A stretch of 64,000 bases of DNA, from positions 5,611,501 to 5,675,500 of the forward strand of contig NZ_CP041405.1 in NCBI RefSeq assembly GCF_007066085.1, given 5' to 3'. Position 1 is the stretch's first letter; each line of letters opens with the position of its first letter. Under the pieces are notes generated by a model that saw only the letters and a list, made by a program, of their open reading frames with translations, searched no databases and was not told the DNA's origin. Source of the DNA: Paenibacillus thiaminolyticus (lineage in GTDB: Bacteria > Bacillota > Bacilli > Paenibacillales > Paenibacillaceae). The translations under genes and the position numbers were made by a program. Below, one piece after another: positions 37,585 through 44,990 of this stretch.

Positions 37585-38649
37585 GTGGGAGCAGGAGAAG
37601 CATTCAAGGTCATTGACACGGATGTTCACAATGAGCAGGACGATTCGGCCCTGGTGCCGTATTTGCCGGAGCCGTGGAAGTCGAGGGTAGCGTCATCAGG
37701 CATCGGGTATGCAGGCTCTGGCTATTATTCGCCGATCGGCGTCATGAAGAAGGACTCGATCCCGCCGGGGGGCGGCAAAGCCGGCTCCGATCCCGGCCTC
37801 CTGATCAATCAGTTGATCGAGGGATACAATATCGAGTATGCCATTTTGACGGGCGTCGTCTACAACATCTCGACGACGCATGACCCGGATTATGCGGCGG
37901 CCATCTGCTCCGCCTACAATGACTTCCTGATTGCCGAATGGCTGGGCAAGCATCCGGCGTTCAAAGGCGCGATCGCGGTGTCCACGCTGGACCCGCATCT
38001 CGCCGCCAAGGAAATCGACCGTGTCGGGGATCATCCCGACATCGTCGAAGTGATTATTTCCAGCGCCGCGCGTTGGCCGCTGGGGCACCGCTTCTATCAT
38101 CCGATCTACGAAGCGGCCGAACGGCACGGGCTGCCCGTCGCGATTCATCCGGGGGCGGAAGGCGGAGGAAGCTCCACCGCTCCGACGGCAGCCGGGTACC
38201 CGGCGAGATACATCGAGTGGCACACCTGTCTCTCCCAAATGTTCATGGCCCACCTGGTCAGCCTCGTATGCGAGGGGGTATTCGTCAAGTTCCCCCAGCT
38301 GAAGGTGGTGCTCGTCGAGGGCGGCATTGCCTGGCTTCCGCCCTTGATGTGGCGGCTCGACAAAAATTACAAGGCGCTCCGCTCCACCGTGCCGTGGCTG
38401 ACGAAGATGCCGAGCCAGTATGTCGCGGAGCATTGCTTCCTGACGACGCAGCCGATCGAGGAGCCGGACAACCCGCAGCATCTGGTTGACCTGTTCAATA
38501 TGTTCGATGCGGAGAACATGATTCTCTACTCCAGCGATTATCCGCATTGGGATTTCGATGCGCCGGATATGATTCTGCGCAAGCTGAAGCCGGAGGCCCG
38601 GCGCAAGATCTTTTACGAGAACGCGAAAAAGCTCTATAACTTACCGTAA
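37585..38649 (+). CDS. Amidohydrolase-family (ACMSD-like) metal-dependent hydrolase or decarboxylase
   Basis: A 354-residue TIM-barrel enzyme of the amidohydrolase-2 family. The first metal-binding motif is DTDVH (11-15), the second histidine is in LPVAIHPGAEGG (about 185-196), and the C-terminal aspartate is in SSDYPHWDFD (about 316-325). FVKFPQLKVVLVEGGIAWLP is also typical. Start is GTG at 37585 behind AAGGAGGAAG. Family members decarboxylate aromatic carboxylates (for example ACMS, resorcylate) or hydrolyse lactones; the substrate is not predictable. It sits between the transporter and a Rieske protein, in one direction with short gaps, so the three functions are likely linked. Confidence 0.85.
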   Translation: MGAGEAFKVIDTDVHNEQDDSALVPYLPEPWKSRVASSGIGYAGSGYYSPIGVMKKDSIPPGGGKAGSDPGLLINQLIEGYNIEYAILTGVVYNISTTHDPDYAAAICSAYNDFLIAEWLGKHPAFKGAIAVSTLDPHLAAKEIDRVGDHPDIVEVIISSAARWPLGHRFYHPIYEAAERHGLPVAIHPGAEGGGSSTAPTAAGYPARYIEWHTCLSQMFMAHLVSLVCEGVFVKFPQLKVVLVEGGIAWLPPLMWRLDKNYKALRSTVPWLTKMPSQYVAEHCFLTTQPIEEPDNPQHLVDLFNMFDAENMILYSSDYPHWDFDAPDMILRKLKPEARRKIFYENAKKLYNLP

Positions 38650-38665
38650 ACGGAGGCCACTTATT

Positions 38666-39022
38666 ATGGCGGTACATGTTGTGCTGGATGCGGCGGATGT
38701 TCCCGAAGGCGGTCATGTCGTCGTTCAAGTGGAAGGGCGCGAAATCGGAATTTTCCGGATCGATGGGGAGTTCTATGCGCTCCATAATTATTGTCCGCAT
38801 CAAGGGGCGCCGATGTGCGCCGGTCTTGTCTCCGGCACGAATCTTCCATCGGGCGTCTATGAGTACGAATACAGCCGGAAGGGCGAAATCTTGCGCTGTC
38901 CGTGGCACGGGTGGGAGTTCGATATCAAGACCGGGAAGTCGCTGTTCAGCGACCGGACGCGGGTGAAGAAGTATGAATTGGAGATTGCGAATGGAAAAAT
39001 CGGCGTCGTGCTGGGGAAGTAA
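38666..39022 (+). CDS. Rieske [2Fe-2S] ferredoxin-like protein
   Basis: A 118-residue soluble protein with both Rieske cluster motifs: CPHQGAPMC (first Cys-His pair, about residues 48-50) and CPWHGWEFD (second, about 85-88). The 30-residue loop between them is longer than the typical 15-17 (it contains a SGVYEYEYSRKGEIL insert), as in some oxygenase-associated ferredoxins. It lies 16 bases after the amidohydrolase stop with RBS CGGAGG. It would pass electrons to an oxygenase, but no oxygenase subunit is in the window. A nitrite-reductase small-subunit-like role is an alternative. Confidence 0.85.
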   Translation: MAVHVVLDAADVPEGGHVVVQVEGREIGIFRIDGEFYALHNYCPHQGAPMCAGLVSGTNLPSGVYEYEYSRKGEILRCPWHGWEFDIKTGKSLFSDRTRVKKYELEIANGKIGVVLGK

Positions 39023-39090
39023 GCAGGCGTACACGACGTCTCGCTTGGAGCCTGGCGCTCCGGGGCAGTCATTGCCAGACAGCTACAAAT

Positions 39091-39112
39091 GATATAACAT
39101 ATATGTTATATC
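39091..39112. promoter_or_regulatory. Perfect 22-bp palindrome before the GntR-type gene, likely operator
   Basis: Two abutting half-sites, GATATAACATA and its exact complement TATGTTATATC, centred at 39101/39102. It ends 24 bases before the regulator start. Autoregulation is likely (inference). Confidence 0.65.
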
Positions 39113-39135
39113 AAAACAAGTAAGGATGGATTGGA

Positions 39136-40326
39136 ATGGGTTATGACTCTCGTTCACCATTGTATGTTCAGGTACACCGCTACATCGAGGATCGAATTCG
39201 TCAAGGCGATTTGAAGCCGAATGACCGGATTCCGACGGAAAAGGAACTGATGGAGCAATTCAAGGTCAGCCGGATCACGGTGGTGAATGCGCTGTCGGCC
39301 CTGGTGAAGGAAGGCTGGATATACCGCGTCCCCGGCAGAGGAAGCTTTGTCGCCAGTGAACTGCCGGCCGGGCTGTATGGGGAAGCTTCCGAACCGGCGG
39401 CCTTGGCCGTTCCGGCGGTGGGCCCGGGTCAGCCGAATCGGACTGAGCCTGCGCCGGGCCGAACGATCGGCTTTGTGATGCCGACGTTGGAGGATTATTT
39501 CGCGATGCGTCTTATCAATGCGATTCAAGATACGCTGCGGGCGCATGGTTATTCGCTGGTTATCGCGTTCAGCGGCGGCTCCAAGGAGCGGGAGGAGCAG
39601 CAGATCCGCGATTTTATCGCGATGGGCGTCCGAGGCCTGCTGCTGTTCCCGGCCGATGAAGAGACTTATAATGAAGAAATTCTGTCGTTGAAGGTCAACG
39701 GATTTCCGTTTGTGCTTATCGATCGGTATTTACGGGGCGTCGAGACTCATTTTGTCTGCTCGGACAACCGGGCCGGAGCCCGGATGGCGGTCGATCATCT
39801 GTGGGAGAACGGCCACCGCCATATTGCGCTCTGCACGAATGCGTATCGGGAATGCGTCAGCGTGCATGATCGGATCTCCGGATATATGAGTGCATTCGAG
39901 CAGCATGGCGGCATGATCAATCCGTCGCTCATCGTCACCGGCTTCTCGCTCCCTGCCGGGGAAGAAGCGGATGATTCGGAGCTGGCGCGCCATATGAAGA
40001 GCGGGATCGCGAGCGCGTATATCGCGCTGGACGGGAAGCTGGGCCTGCGGATGGTGCAGATGGCGAAGCGGCTCGGCTTGCGGGTGCCTGAAGATATGTC
40101 GATTCTCACCTTCGACAATCCGGAGAATGACGAGGGCGAGGAGAGCTTTTTCACTTATATTTATCAAAATGAGATGGAAATCGGGCGGCGGGCAGCGACG
40201 ATTCTGACCGAGATCATCGAGCGGCAGGAGACAGACACCGAGTACCGCAAAGTCATTCTCGAGCCTAAGCTGATCATCGGCCGTTCGACCGGGCCCTGCC
40301 TGCATTCGAACCATACGCACGCCTAA
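39136..40326 (+). CDS. GntR-HTH / LacI-type sensor regulator (AraR-like)
   Basis: A 396-residue repressor. The N-terminal 75 residues are a GntR winged helix (PLYVQVHRYIEDRIRQGDLK, DRIPTEKELMEQFKVSRITV, RVPGRGSFVASE). After a Pro/Ala-rich linker (about 78-115) comes a periplasmic-binding-protein-like sensor domain: TIGFVMPTLEDYFAMRLINA, FIAMGVRGLLLFPADEETYN, HFVCSDNRAGARMAVDHLWE, MSILTFDNPENDEGEESFFT. The layout is that of AraR, which senses a small molecule and releases DNA. It closes the transporter-amidohydrolase-Rieske locus and probably controls it, along with the AraC-type sensor. A perfect palindrome lies upstream and a terminator downstream. Confidence 0.88.
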   Translation: MGYDSRSPLYVQVHRYIEDRIRQGDLKPNDRIPTEKELMEQFKVSRITVVNALSALVKEGWIYRVPGRGSFVASELPAGLYGEASEPAALAVPAVGPGQPNRTEPAPGRTIGFVMPTLEDYFAMRLINAIQDTLRAHGYSLVIAFSGGSKEREEQQIRDFIAMGVRGLLLFPADEETYNEEILSLKVNGFPFVLIDRYLRGVETHFVCSDNRAGARMAVDHLWENGHRHIALCTNAYRECVSVHDRISGYMSAFEQHGGMINPSLIVTGFSLPAGEEADDSELARHMKSGIASAYIALDGKLGLRMVQMAKRLGLRVPEDMSILTFDNPENDEGEESFFTYIYQNEMEIGRRAATILTEIIERQETDTEYRKVILEPKLIIGRSTGPCLHSNHTHA

Positions 40327-40331
40327 AAAAA

Positions 40332-40360
40332 TCGCCAATCCCGTGAACGGAGATTGGCGA
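40332..40360. terminator. Terminator between the GntR-type gene and the hemolysin-III-like gene
   Basis: Perfect 9-bp stem TCGCCAATC (40332-40340) and GATTGGCGA (40352-40360), with ATCTTTT on the right and a run of A on the left giving T on the minus strand; it can act both ways. Confidence 0.8.
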
Positions 40361-40392
40361 ATCTTTTACCATCAATGGCATTCAAGCCGTCT

Positions 40393-41034
40393 TCATATTT
40401 GCACCAAGGTCAGCACGGCGAAGAAATGAGCGACCGATCCGGCAAGCACGAATAAATGCCAGATCATATGATGAAACGGAAATCCCCGCCACACATAAAA
40501 TACGGTGCCTACGGTATAGAGCAGCCCTCCCGTAACAAGCAGGATTAATCCGGTTCCAGGCATCGCCGCCGACAACGGGTTCCAGGCCCATACGATGAGC
40601 CAGCCCATGGCGATATAGAGGATGGTCGACATGAAGAGAAAGCGCTTCGTGAAGAAGGCCTTGAATACGATCCCGGCCACGGCCAGCGTCCAGATGACCG
40701 CGAACAGGCTCCACCCCAGCATCTTCGGCAGTGCGATAAGGACAAACGGAGTATACGTTCCGGCGATAAAGACATAGATCGAGGCGTGATCGAACGTCTC
40801 GAACAGATCCTTCACTCTGCCTTCGGGGAAGCTGTGCACCAAGGTCGACGACGTATAGAGCAGCAGCATGGAAATGCCGTAAATCGTAAAGCTGACAACG
40901 TGGATCGGTTCGCCATACAATGCGGCGAAGACGATAAGCAGGGTCAAAGCGGCAACGCTGAGAATGGCGCCGATGCCGTGGGTAATGGCGTTGGCGATCT
41001 CTTCACCCCGCGAATAAGTATGGGTATTGGCCAT
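40393..41034 (-). CDS. Hemolysin III family (TrhA/PAQR-like) membrane protein
   Basis: A 213-residue protein with seven hydrophobic helices. Signature motifs: EEIANAITHGIGAILSVAAL near the N-terminus, FETFDHASIYVFIAGTYTPF (metal-binding histidine and aspartate) and GFPFHHMIWHLFVLAGSVAHFF with the C-terminal histidines. RBS GAGAGGAAG fits the ATG at 41034; the upstream in-frame ATG at 41115 does not have one. Family members have been linked to membrane-energetics homeostasis rather than lysis. Single gene. Confidence 0.9.
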   Translation of the reverse strand: MANTHTYSRGEEIANAITHGIGAILSVAALTLLIVFAALYGEPIHVVSFTIYGISMLLLYTSSTLVHSFPEGRVKDLFETFDHASIYVFIAGTYTPFVLIALPKMLGWSLFAVIWTLAVAGIVFKAFFTKRFLFMSTILYIAMGWLIVWAWNPLSAAMPGTGLILLVTGGLLYTVGTVFYVWRGFPFHHMIWHLFVLAGSVAHFFAVLTLVQI

Positions 41035-41207
41035 AGCGAATCTTCCTCTCTGCCCGCTGGTATTCGATACCTTCATTGTATAAGACGATGGGGGCGTCTG
41101 CAAATCCTTGCGCACGGCTTTACCTATTTTTTAACGAGCTCAAGACGGATATGTATGTTGTTGCCGGGAACGAAGCGGAGTTCAGGACTCTGGAGAGGAG
41201 GACAGAG

Positions 41208-41450
41208 ATGAACAGACTGATGATAGGTACGGCAATCGGCTGTGCCGCGGCGATGGCGCTAATAATCATGTATTCGTACATCGGAGAGTTCGCTTACTTC
41301 ATTGGAATCGGAGCGATGATCGGAATGATTAGCGTTGTGCTAATGAATCAGCGGGGGGAGGTCAATGCGAAGGAGCGTCAAGCATTGCGGAGGCGGGAGT
41401 GGATGGAACGGAACCGGAACCGAGTGGAGCAAGAAGCGGCAGAAAAATAA
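41208..41450 (+). CDS. Small membrane protein, 80 residues
   Basis: ATG at 41208 behind GGAGAGGAGGACAG. Two hydrophobic helices (about 5-22 and 28-46) are followed by a basic cytoplasmic tail, RQALRRREWMERNRNR. Family not recognised. Its last 73 bases overlap the convergent minus-strand gene ending at 41378. Confidence 0.6.
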   Translation: MNRLMIGTAIGCAAAMALIIMYSYIGEFAYFIGIGAMIGMISVVLMNQRGEVNAKERQALRRREWMERNRNRVEQEAAEK

Positions 41451-41614
41451 GGAACAGCGCCCCCGCCCTTCCGGCAGGCCATCCGGCGCTGTTCGGCTTT
41501 CTTATTCGGCACAATCTGGGTGTGCGGCTTGCGTGTCCAGGTGTTGCGGACGATGTCGGGGTTGATGCCGCCGGAACGCTCGATTTTGCGGCGTTGGCGT
41601 TTGGCTTTGCTCAT
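41378..41614 (-). CDS. Small basic conserved protein, up to 78 residues, convergent overlap
   Basis: The ATG at 41614 has AAAGGAGG nine bases before it. The product begins MSKAKRQRRKIERSGGINPD and continues RNTWTRKPHTQIVPNKKAEQ, which resembles a family of about 50-residue basic proteins common in Bacillales (KxRRxLERxGxxNPE... TRxxPTKxEK...). The frame does not stop where that family usually ends: it runs through a terminator hairpin and antisense to the neighbour's tail. The conserved start is convincing, the C-terminal 30 residues may be a by-product of a lost stop codon. Confidence 0.6.
   Translation of the reverse strand: MSKAKRQRRKIERSGGINPDIVRNTWTRKPHTQIVPNKKAEQRRMACRKGGGAVPYFSAASCSTRFRFRSIHSRLRNA
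41452..41500. terminator. Terminator hairpin shared by two convergent small genes
   Basis: GAACAGCGCC (41452-41461) and GGCGCTGTTC (41485-41494), perfect 10-bp stem, with CTTTCTT on the right and CTTATTTTTC on the minus side. It starts right after the plus-strand stop but lies inside the minus-strand frame. Confidence 0.75.
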
Positions 41615-41744
41615 TGGAGCAGCCTCCTTTACACTATACATAGAATAGGAAGAGCGAAAAAGATCCTCCATACATCAGAGTAGCTCAACTTGAACGGCAA
41701 TTCAAGCGAAATGGCATTCAGATTCGCAAAAGGAGCGTTAAGCC

Positions 41745-42509
41745 ATGATAATGCGTACACGGAATGGGGAACGGGTTCTTATTCAACAGCATGACCACGG
41801 ATTTATTTCCGGAGAAGCGGCCAAGCATTTCGATCCTGCCCGCGTCGGGGGAACGGATCGTTGGGAGGAGGTCGTATTGGCTGCCTACGAGCATGATCGC
41901 AGTTGGATCGGACTCGATCATACACCGATATGGAACGATGCGGATGCGGAGCCATTTACTTTTATGGATTACCCGATTGTGCCGAAGCTTGCCTTTTATC
42001 GCATTGGGCTGGATGAGATCGAACAAATGAATGCGTATGCGGCGCTGCTGTGCAGCCTGCATTTCGTTTCCTTCTTCCGGACGGAGGAGCAGCCCGAGAT
42101 CATTCAATTTTTGCGGCATGAACGGGCGCGTCAGGCGCGGATTCGCGCGCAGTTGGGCGGTCTTGACGATCAAGCGGTCATGGAGCATTTTCGGCTGCTG
42201 CAGTTCTGCGATGATCTCTCCTTATATGTCTGCCTGAATGAGCCCGGGGCAGCCAAGGAAGACGAATTCCCGTGGTACCAGGACGGGTTCGAACGGACAG
42301 AGGCGTTCAATCCGGAGACGGGCACCCAGCTTATCGCGGAGTGGGCGAGCGAGACGGAGGTGCGGGTCACGCCCTTCCCATTCATCGCGCCGTTCACGAC
42401 GAAGCTGCGTTCCAAGGTGGTGCCGGACTCGCTGGTTGAAGCGACAGGCATCGGCAAGGCGTATCGCCAGACTGAATGGAGCGAGCAGACGTTGACTTTT
42501 GTGAGGTAA
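41745..42509 (+). CDS. DUF3891 family protein
   Basis: A 254-residue soluble protein that matches the DUF3891 pattern: LIQQHDHGFISGEAAKHF at the start with the HDH and H motif, EVVLAAYEHDRSWIGLDHTP (histidine-aspartate pair) and LHFVSFF, then LLQFCDDLSLYVCLNEPGA. The spread of His and Asp residues suggests a metal-dependent HD-like enzyme, but no activity is established. RBS AAAAGGAGC precedes the ATG. A terminator follows. Confidence 0.85.
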   Translation: MIMRTRNGERVLIQQHDHGFISGEAAKHFDPARVGGTDRWEEVVLAAYEHDRSWIGLDHTPIWNDADAEPFTFMDYPIVPKLAFYRIGLDEIEQMNAYAALLCSLHFVSFFRTEEQPEIIQFLRHERARQARIRAQLGGLDDQAVMEHFRLLQFCDDLSLYVCLNEPGAAKEDEFPWYQDGFERTEAFNPETGTQLIAEWASETEVRVTPFPFIAPFTTKLRSKVVPDSLVEATGIGKAYRQTEWSEQTLTFVR

Positions 42510-42565
42510 GAGGGAAGTCTCTTAACGGAATGATTGTCTACTTATGAGTATGGCTTGATGATGGG

Positions 42566-42606
42566 AAGAACCCGCTGCGACGGAAGGACGGCAGGGGGTT
42601 CTTTTG
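42566..42606 (+). terminator. Intrinsic terminator of the DUF3891 gene
   Basis: AAGAACCCGCTGC pairs with GCAGGGGGTTCTT (one mismatch), then TTTT. Confidence 0.8.
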
Positions 42607-42648
42607 TGTTCCGTGTTGTCTGTCTATCATGGGGTAGTCCGTTGACGG

Positions 42649-43272
42649 TCAGGTGTAAAACTCCACATTAGCATAAAACATTAAGCCAGCCGGGTTGCCA
42701 GGTGTTATTGGCGGGGTAGGACCCAAGTAATTTACAACCGTGAAGGAAACGATAATTCCATATATGCCTCCTGCAGGAAGCGGACTGCTTTGCTTATTAT
42801 AAATGCGAATGTCCTGCCAGTTATAAGGAGGAGTCTCTATCAGGCCAGTATTGGCGTCCAGACTTCCATCCGTAAGAACGGGAGGAGTCAGGGTTTCGAC
42901 AAAAGCGGGAGAGGATCCGGAGAAATCGTAAACATCGATGCGCGCAATATGAGCGTTATCTGCAAAAACAGTGAGACTTACACTCATCGTTACTGGGCTC
43001 ACCTGACTGCCAACCCCGCCGCTTAGTGCTGCAAACGCCCTTACCTGATTATCGGTAGTCGTTGAATCCCAAATATACTCTGGGACCACATCACTAAATC
43101 CTCCGTTATCATTAACGTACTTCGTGATACTGGGCCATGCGGGAAATCGCGGAATGACGGTTGCCTTATGGTCTGGATCGACTGTCGCGGCAAGGTTAAT
43201 AGCTGTCAGCTGGTCAGCTGCAATATAAGTGCTTGCACCACTAGCAACAACGGTCTGTCCCAAAAAGGGCAT
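42649..43272 (-). CDS. Hypothetical protein, 207 residues, surface-structure-like
   Basis: ATG at 43272 behind AGGGAGGTG. There is no signal peptide. The sequence is beta-strand-rich with many Thr, Ser, Val and Pro residues (SVSLTVFADNAHIARIDVYD, IYGIIVSFTVVNYLGPTPPI). It has no cysteine and few lysines. The composition recalls spore-surface, exosporium or virion structural proteins, but I do not recognise a family. It stands alone and convergent with the DUF3891 gene. Confidence 0.65.
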   Translation of the reverse strand: MPFLGQTVVASGASTYIAADQLTAINLAATVDPDHKATVIPRFPAWPSITKYVNDNGGFSDVVPEYIWDSTTTDNQVRAFAALSGGVGSQVSPVTMSVSLTVFADNAHIARIDVYDFSGSSPAFVETLTPPVLTDGSLDANTGLIETPPYNWQDIRIYNKQSSPLPAGGIYGIIVSFTVVNYLGPTPPITPGNPAGLMFYANVEFYT

Positions 43273-43684
43273 GAATCACACCTCCCTTTAGCAGAGTATG
43301 TTTTCTTGACACCTCTAGGATATGCGAACGGGCAGGAAGCGGGTTGGACGAGTAAACAGAGCAGTGATGAATTTAGCCTGCAGCGCAGCCTGACACGCCT
43401 CCGTTCATCCTGCGGCTTATACTCTGACATAAGCGCCTGCCGCGGCTTCGACCGATCACCGTGCTTCGCTCGTGAATTTATTGTACAATATAGGAAACTC
43501 TACCTGACGTACGGGCATGCCGAACCTGATCGCCGGCTACTCTTGTATTCGGCCCGATACGGTGAGCGCGTCCGAGGCTAGTGTGAAGCGTCAAGTTCTG
43601 TTTCTATTGTGACCGACGGGTTTGGTTAACGAGCTTTCCGGATTTAGAGGTCATCCATTCCACGGAAAGGAAGGAGAAACACTG
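43273..43684. other. 412-bp gap between the hypothetical protein and fda
   Basis: A TACAAT box near 43490 could be the -10 of the aldolase promoter, but no good -35 is present at the right distance. No gene is supported. An ATG at 43622 is in frame with fda but has no ribosome binding site. Confidence 0.35.
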
Positions 43685-44572
43685 ATGAAAAAAGAACAAA
43701 TGGAGCGAATTCATACGGGAGAGGGTTTTATAGCGGCGTTGGATCAGAGCGGCGGAAGCACGCCAAAGGCGCTGCTGCAGTATGGCATTAAGGAAGACAG
43801 CTATTCCAATGACGAAGAGATGTTCGAGCTGGTTCACGCCATGAGAACGCGGATTATTAAGAGTCCGGCATTTGATTCGAACTATATTTTGGGCGCCATC
43901 TTGTTCGAGAATACGATGGATCGCAAGATTGATGATGAATTTACCGCCGATTATTTGTGGGAGAAGAAAGGCATTGTTCCTTTTTTGAAGGTTGATAAAG
44001 GACTGGCCGATCTGGAGAATGGCGTTCAAATGATGAAGCCAATCCCGGATTTGAACGACCTGTTGAAGCGGGCGGTGGATAAGCATATATTTGGTACAAA
44101 AATGCGTTCGGTGATTAAAGAAGCCAACCCGGAAGGAATTCGTAAAGCGGTCGAGCAGCAGTTCGAAATCGGCAAACAGATTTTGTCGATGGGGCTCGTT
44201 CCGATTATTGAGCCTGAGGTTGATATTTATAGCAAGGATAAGCAGCAATCGGAACAAATCTTGAAGGATGAGCTTCTCAAGCAATTGTCCGCTCTGGATA
44301 AGGACGTACGAGTGATGCTGAAGCTGTCCATACCGACCGAAGAGAATTTCTATCGCGAGTTGATCGAGGAGCCGCATGTGCTCCGAGTTGTCGCTTTGTC
44401 GGGCGGATACGAACGAAGGGAAGCGAATGAAAAACTGGCCCGGAATCACGGCTTAATCGCCAGCTTTTCACGCGCCTTGTCGGAGGGATTGACTGCTCAG
44501 CAGACAGACGAAGAATTCAATGCGACACTGTCCCGCTCCATTCAATCCATCTACGAAGCATCTATCAACTGA
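43685..44572 (+). CDS. fda: Fructose-bisphosphate aldolase, class I
   Basis: Cleaves fructose-1,6-bisphosphate by the Schiff-base mechanism. The 295-residue protein is of the short bacterial class I type known from staphylococci: [20 protein letters not shown] near the start, [31 protein letters not shown], and [10 protein letters not shown], in which K is the likely Schiff-base lysine. [17 protein letters not shown] is the C-terminal phosphate-binding region. RBS AAGGAAGGAG supports ATG 43685. It needs no metal, unlike the class II aldolase Firmicutes usually also carry. Terminator downstream. Confidence 0.93.
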   Translation: MKKEQMERIHTGEGFIAALDQSGGSTPKALLQYGIKEDSYSNDEEMFELVHAMRTRIIKSPAFDSNYILGAILFENTMDRKIDDEFTADYLWEKKGIVPFLKVDKGLADLENGVQMMKPIPDLNDLLKRAVDKHIFGTKMRSVIKEANPEGIRKAVEQQFEIGKQILSMGLVPIIEPEVDIYSKDKQQSEQILKDELLKQLSALDKDVRVMLKLSIPTEENFYRELIEEPHVLRVVALSGGYERREANEKLARNHGLIASFSRALSEGLTAQQTDEEFNATLSRSIQSIYEASIN

Positions 44573-44605
44573 GATGTAACAAAATCATTGTTTCTTTATG
44601 TCATC

Positions 44606-44633
44606 AACACGCCTATCAAGGGCGTGTTTTTTT
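44606..44633 (+). terminator. Intrinsic terminator of fda
   Basis: AACACGCC (44606-44613) and GGCGTGTT (44621-44628), followed by a run of T to 44632. Confidence 0.88.
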
Positions 44634-44710
44634 CACTGGCAGAGATGACGCCGGCTTATCGAGCAAGATCGAAGGCTTAGTAATCAATGGTGTCTTCATC
44701 GAAGAGTTAG

Positions 44711-44739
44711 TTGCAATGAAATATCGGGTATGTTACTAT
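44711..44739 (+). promoter_or_regulatory. Promoter of the ABC-F resistance gene
   Basis: TTGCAA (44711-44716), 17-bp spacer, TACTAT (44734-44739). Transcription would start near 44746, giving a leader of about 245 bases. Confidence 0.6.
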
Positions 44740-44745
44740 TGCGCT

Positions 44746-44925
44746 AACGCTTACGATAGGAGTTGAAGAGGATAATGTAAAATTTCTTGCTTAATTTTAA
44801 AGAATAAAACAAGTTCTGTTTGCTCTGTTTTGTTCTTTATTGGCAAGAAAGTTACCTTATTCTTTTCACTCAAAAAATAGTTCCTTATCTGACTCTGTCT
44901 AGGGTTGGATTTGCTTTATTTTTTT
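44746..44925 (+). promoter_or_regulatory. Antibiotic-type attenuator leader: start-stop uORF, anti-antiterminator and antiterminator
   Basis: AGGAG at 44758-44762 and AAGAGG at 44766-44771 precede ATG TAA (44775-44780), a start codon followed directly by a stop. Segment 1, TTTCTTGC (44783-44790), is complementary to segment 2, GCAAGAAA (44843-44850); the hairpin between them is strengthened by a 13-bp stem (AAAGAATAAAACA with TGTTTTGTTCTTT). Segment 2, extended to GCAAGAAAGTT (44843-44853), is also perfectly complementary to AACTTTCTTGC (44943-44953), the 3' arm of the terminator. So segments 1:2 and terminator, or 2:4 antiterminator, are mutually exclusive. A ribosome held on the uORF would cover segment 1 and allow read-through. 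Confidence 0.75.
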
Positions 44926-44964
44926 GAGCTGTAAGAAAGGTCAACTTTCTTGCGGCTCTTTTTT
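44926..44964 (+). terminator. Regulated terminator just before the ABC-F gene
   Basis: A 14-bp stem (GAGCTGTAAGAAAG at 44926-44939 with CTTTCTTGCGGCTC at 44945-44958, two G-U pairs) with loop GTCAA and six T after it. It lies 27 bases before the ABC-F start and downstream of the promoter, so it must be read through for expression. Confidence 0.85.
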
Positions 44965-44990
44965 ATTTGTGAACCAAGGAGGTTTCTGGA

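Noticed and set aside
43168..43581. 137-codon plus-strand frame before fda
   Set aside because: Overlaps the start of the minus-strand gene at 43272, no ribosome binding site and no recognisable domain.
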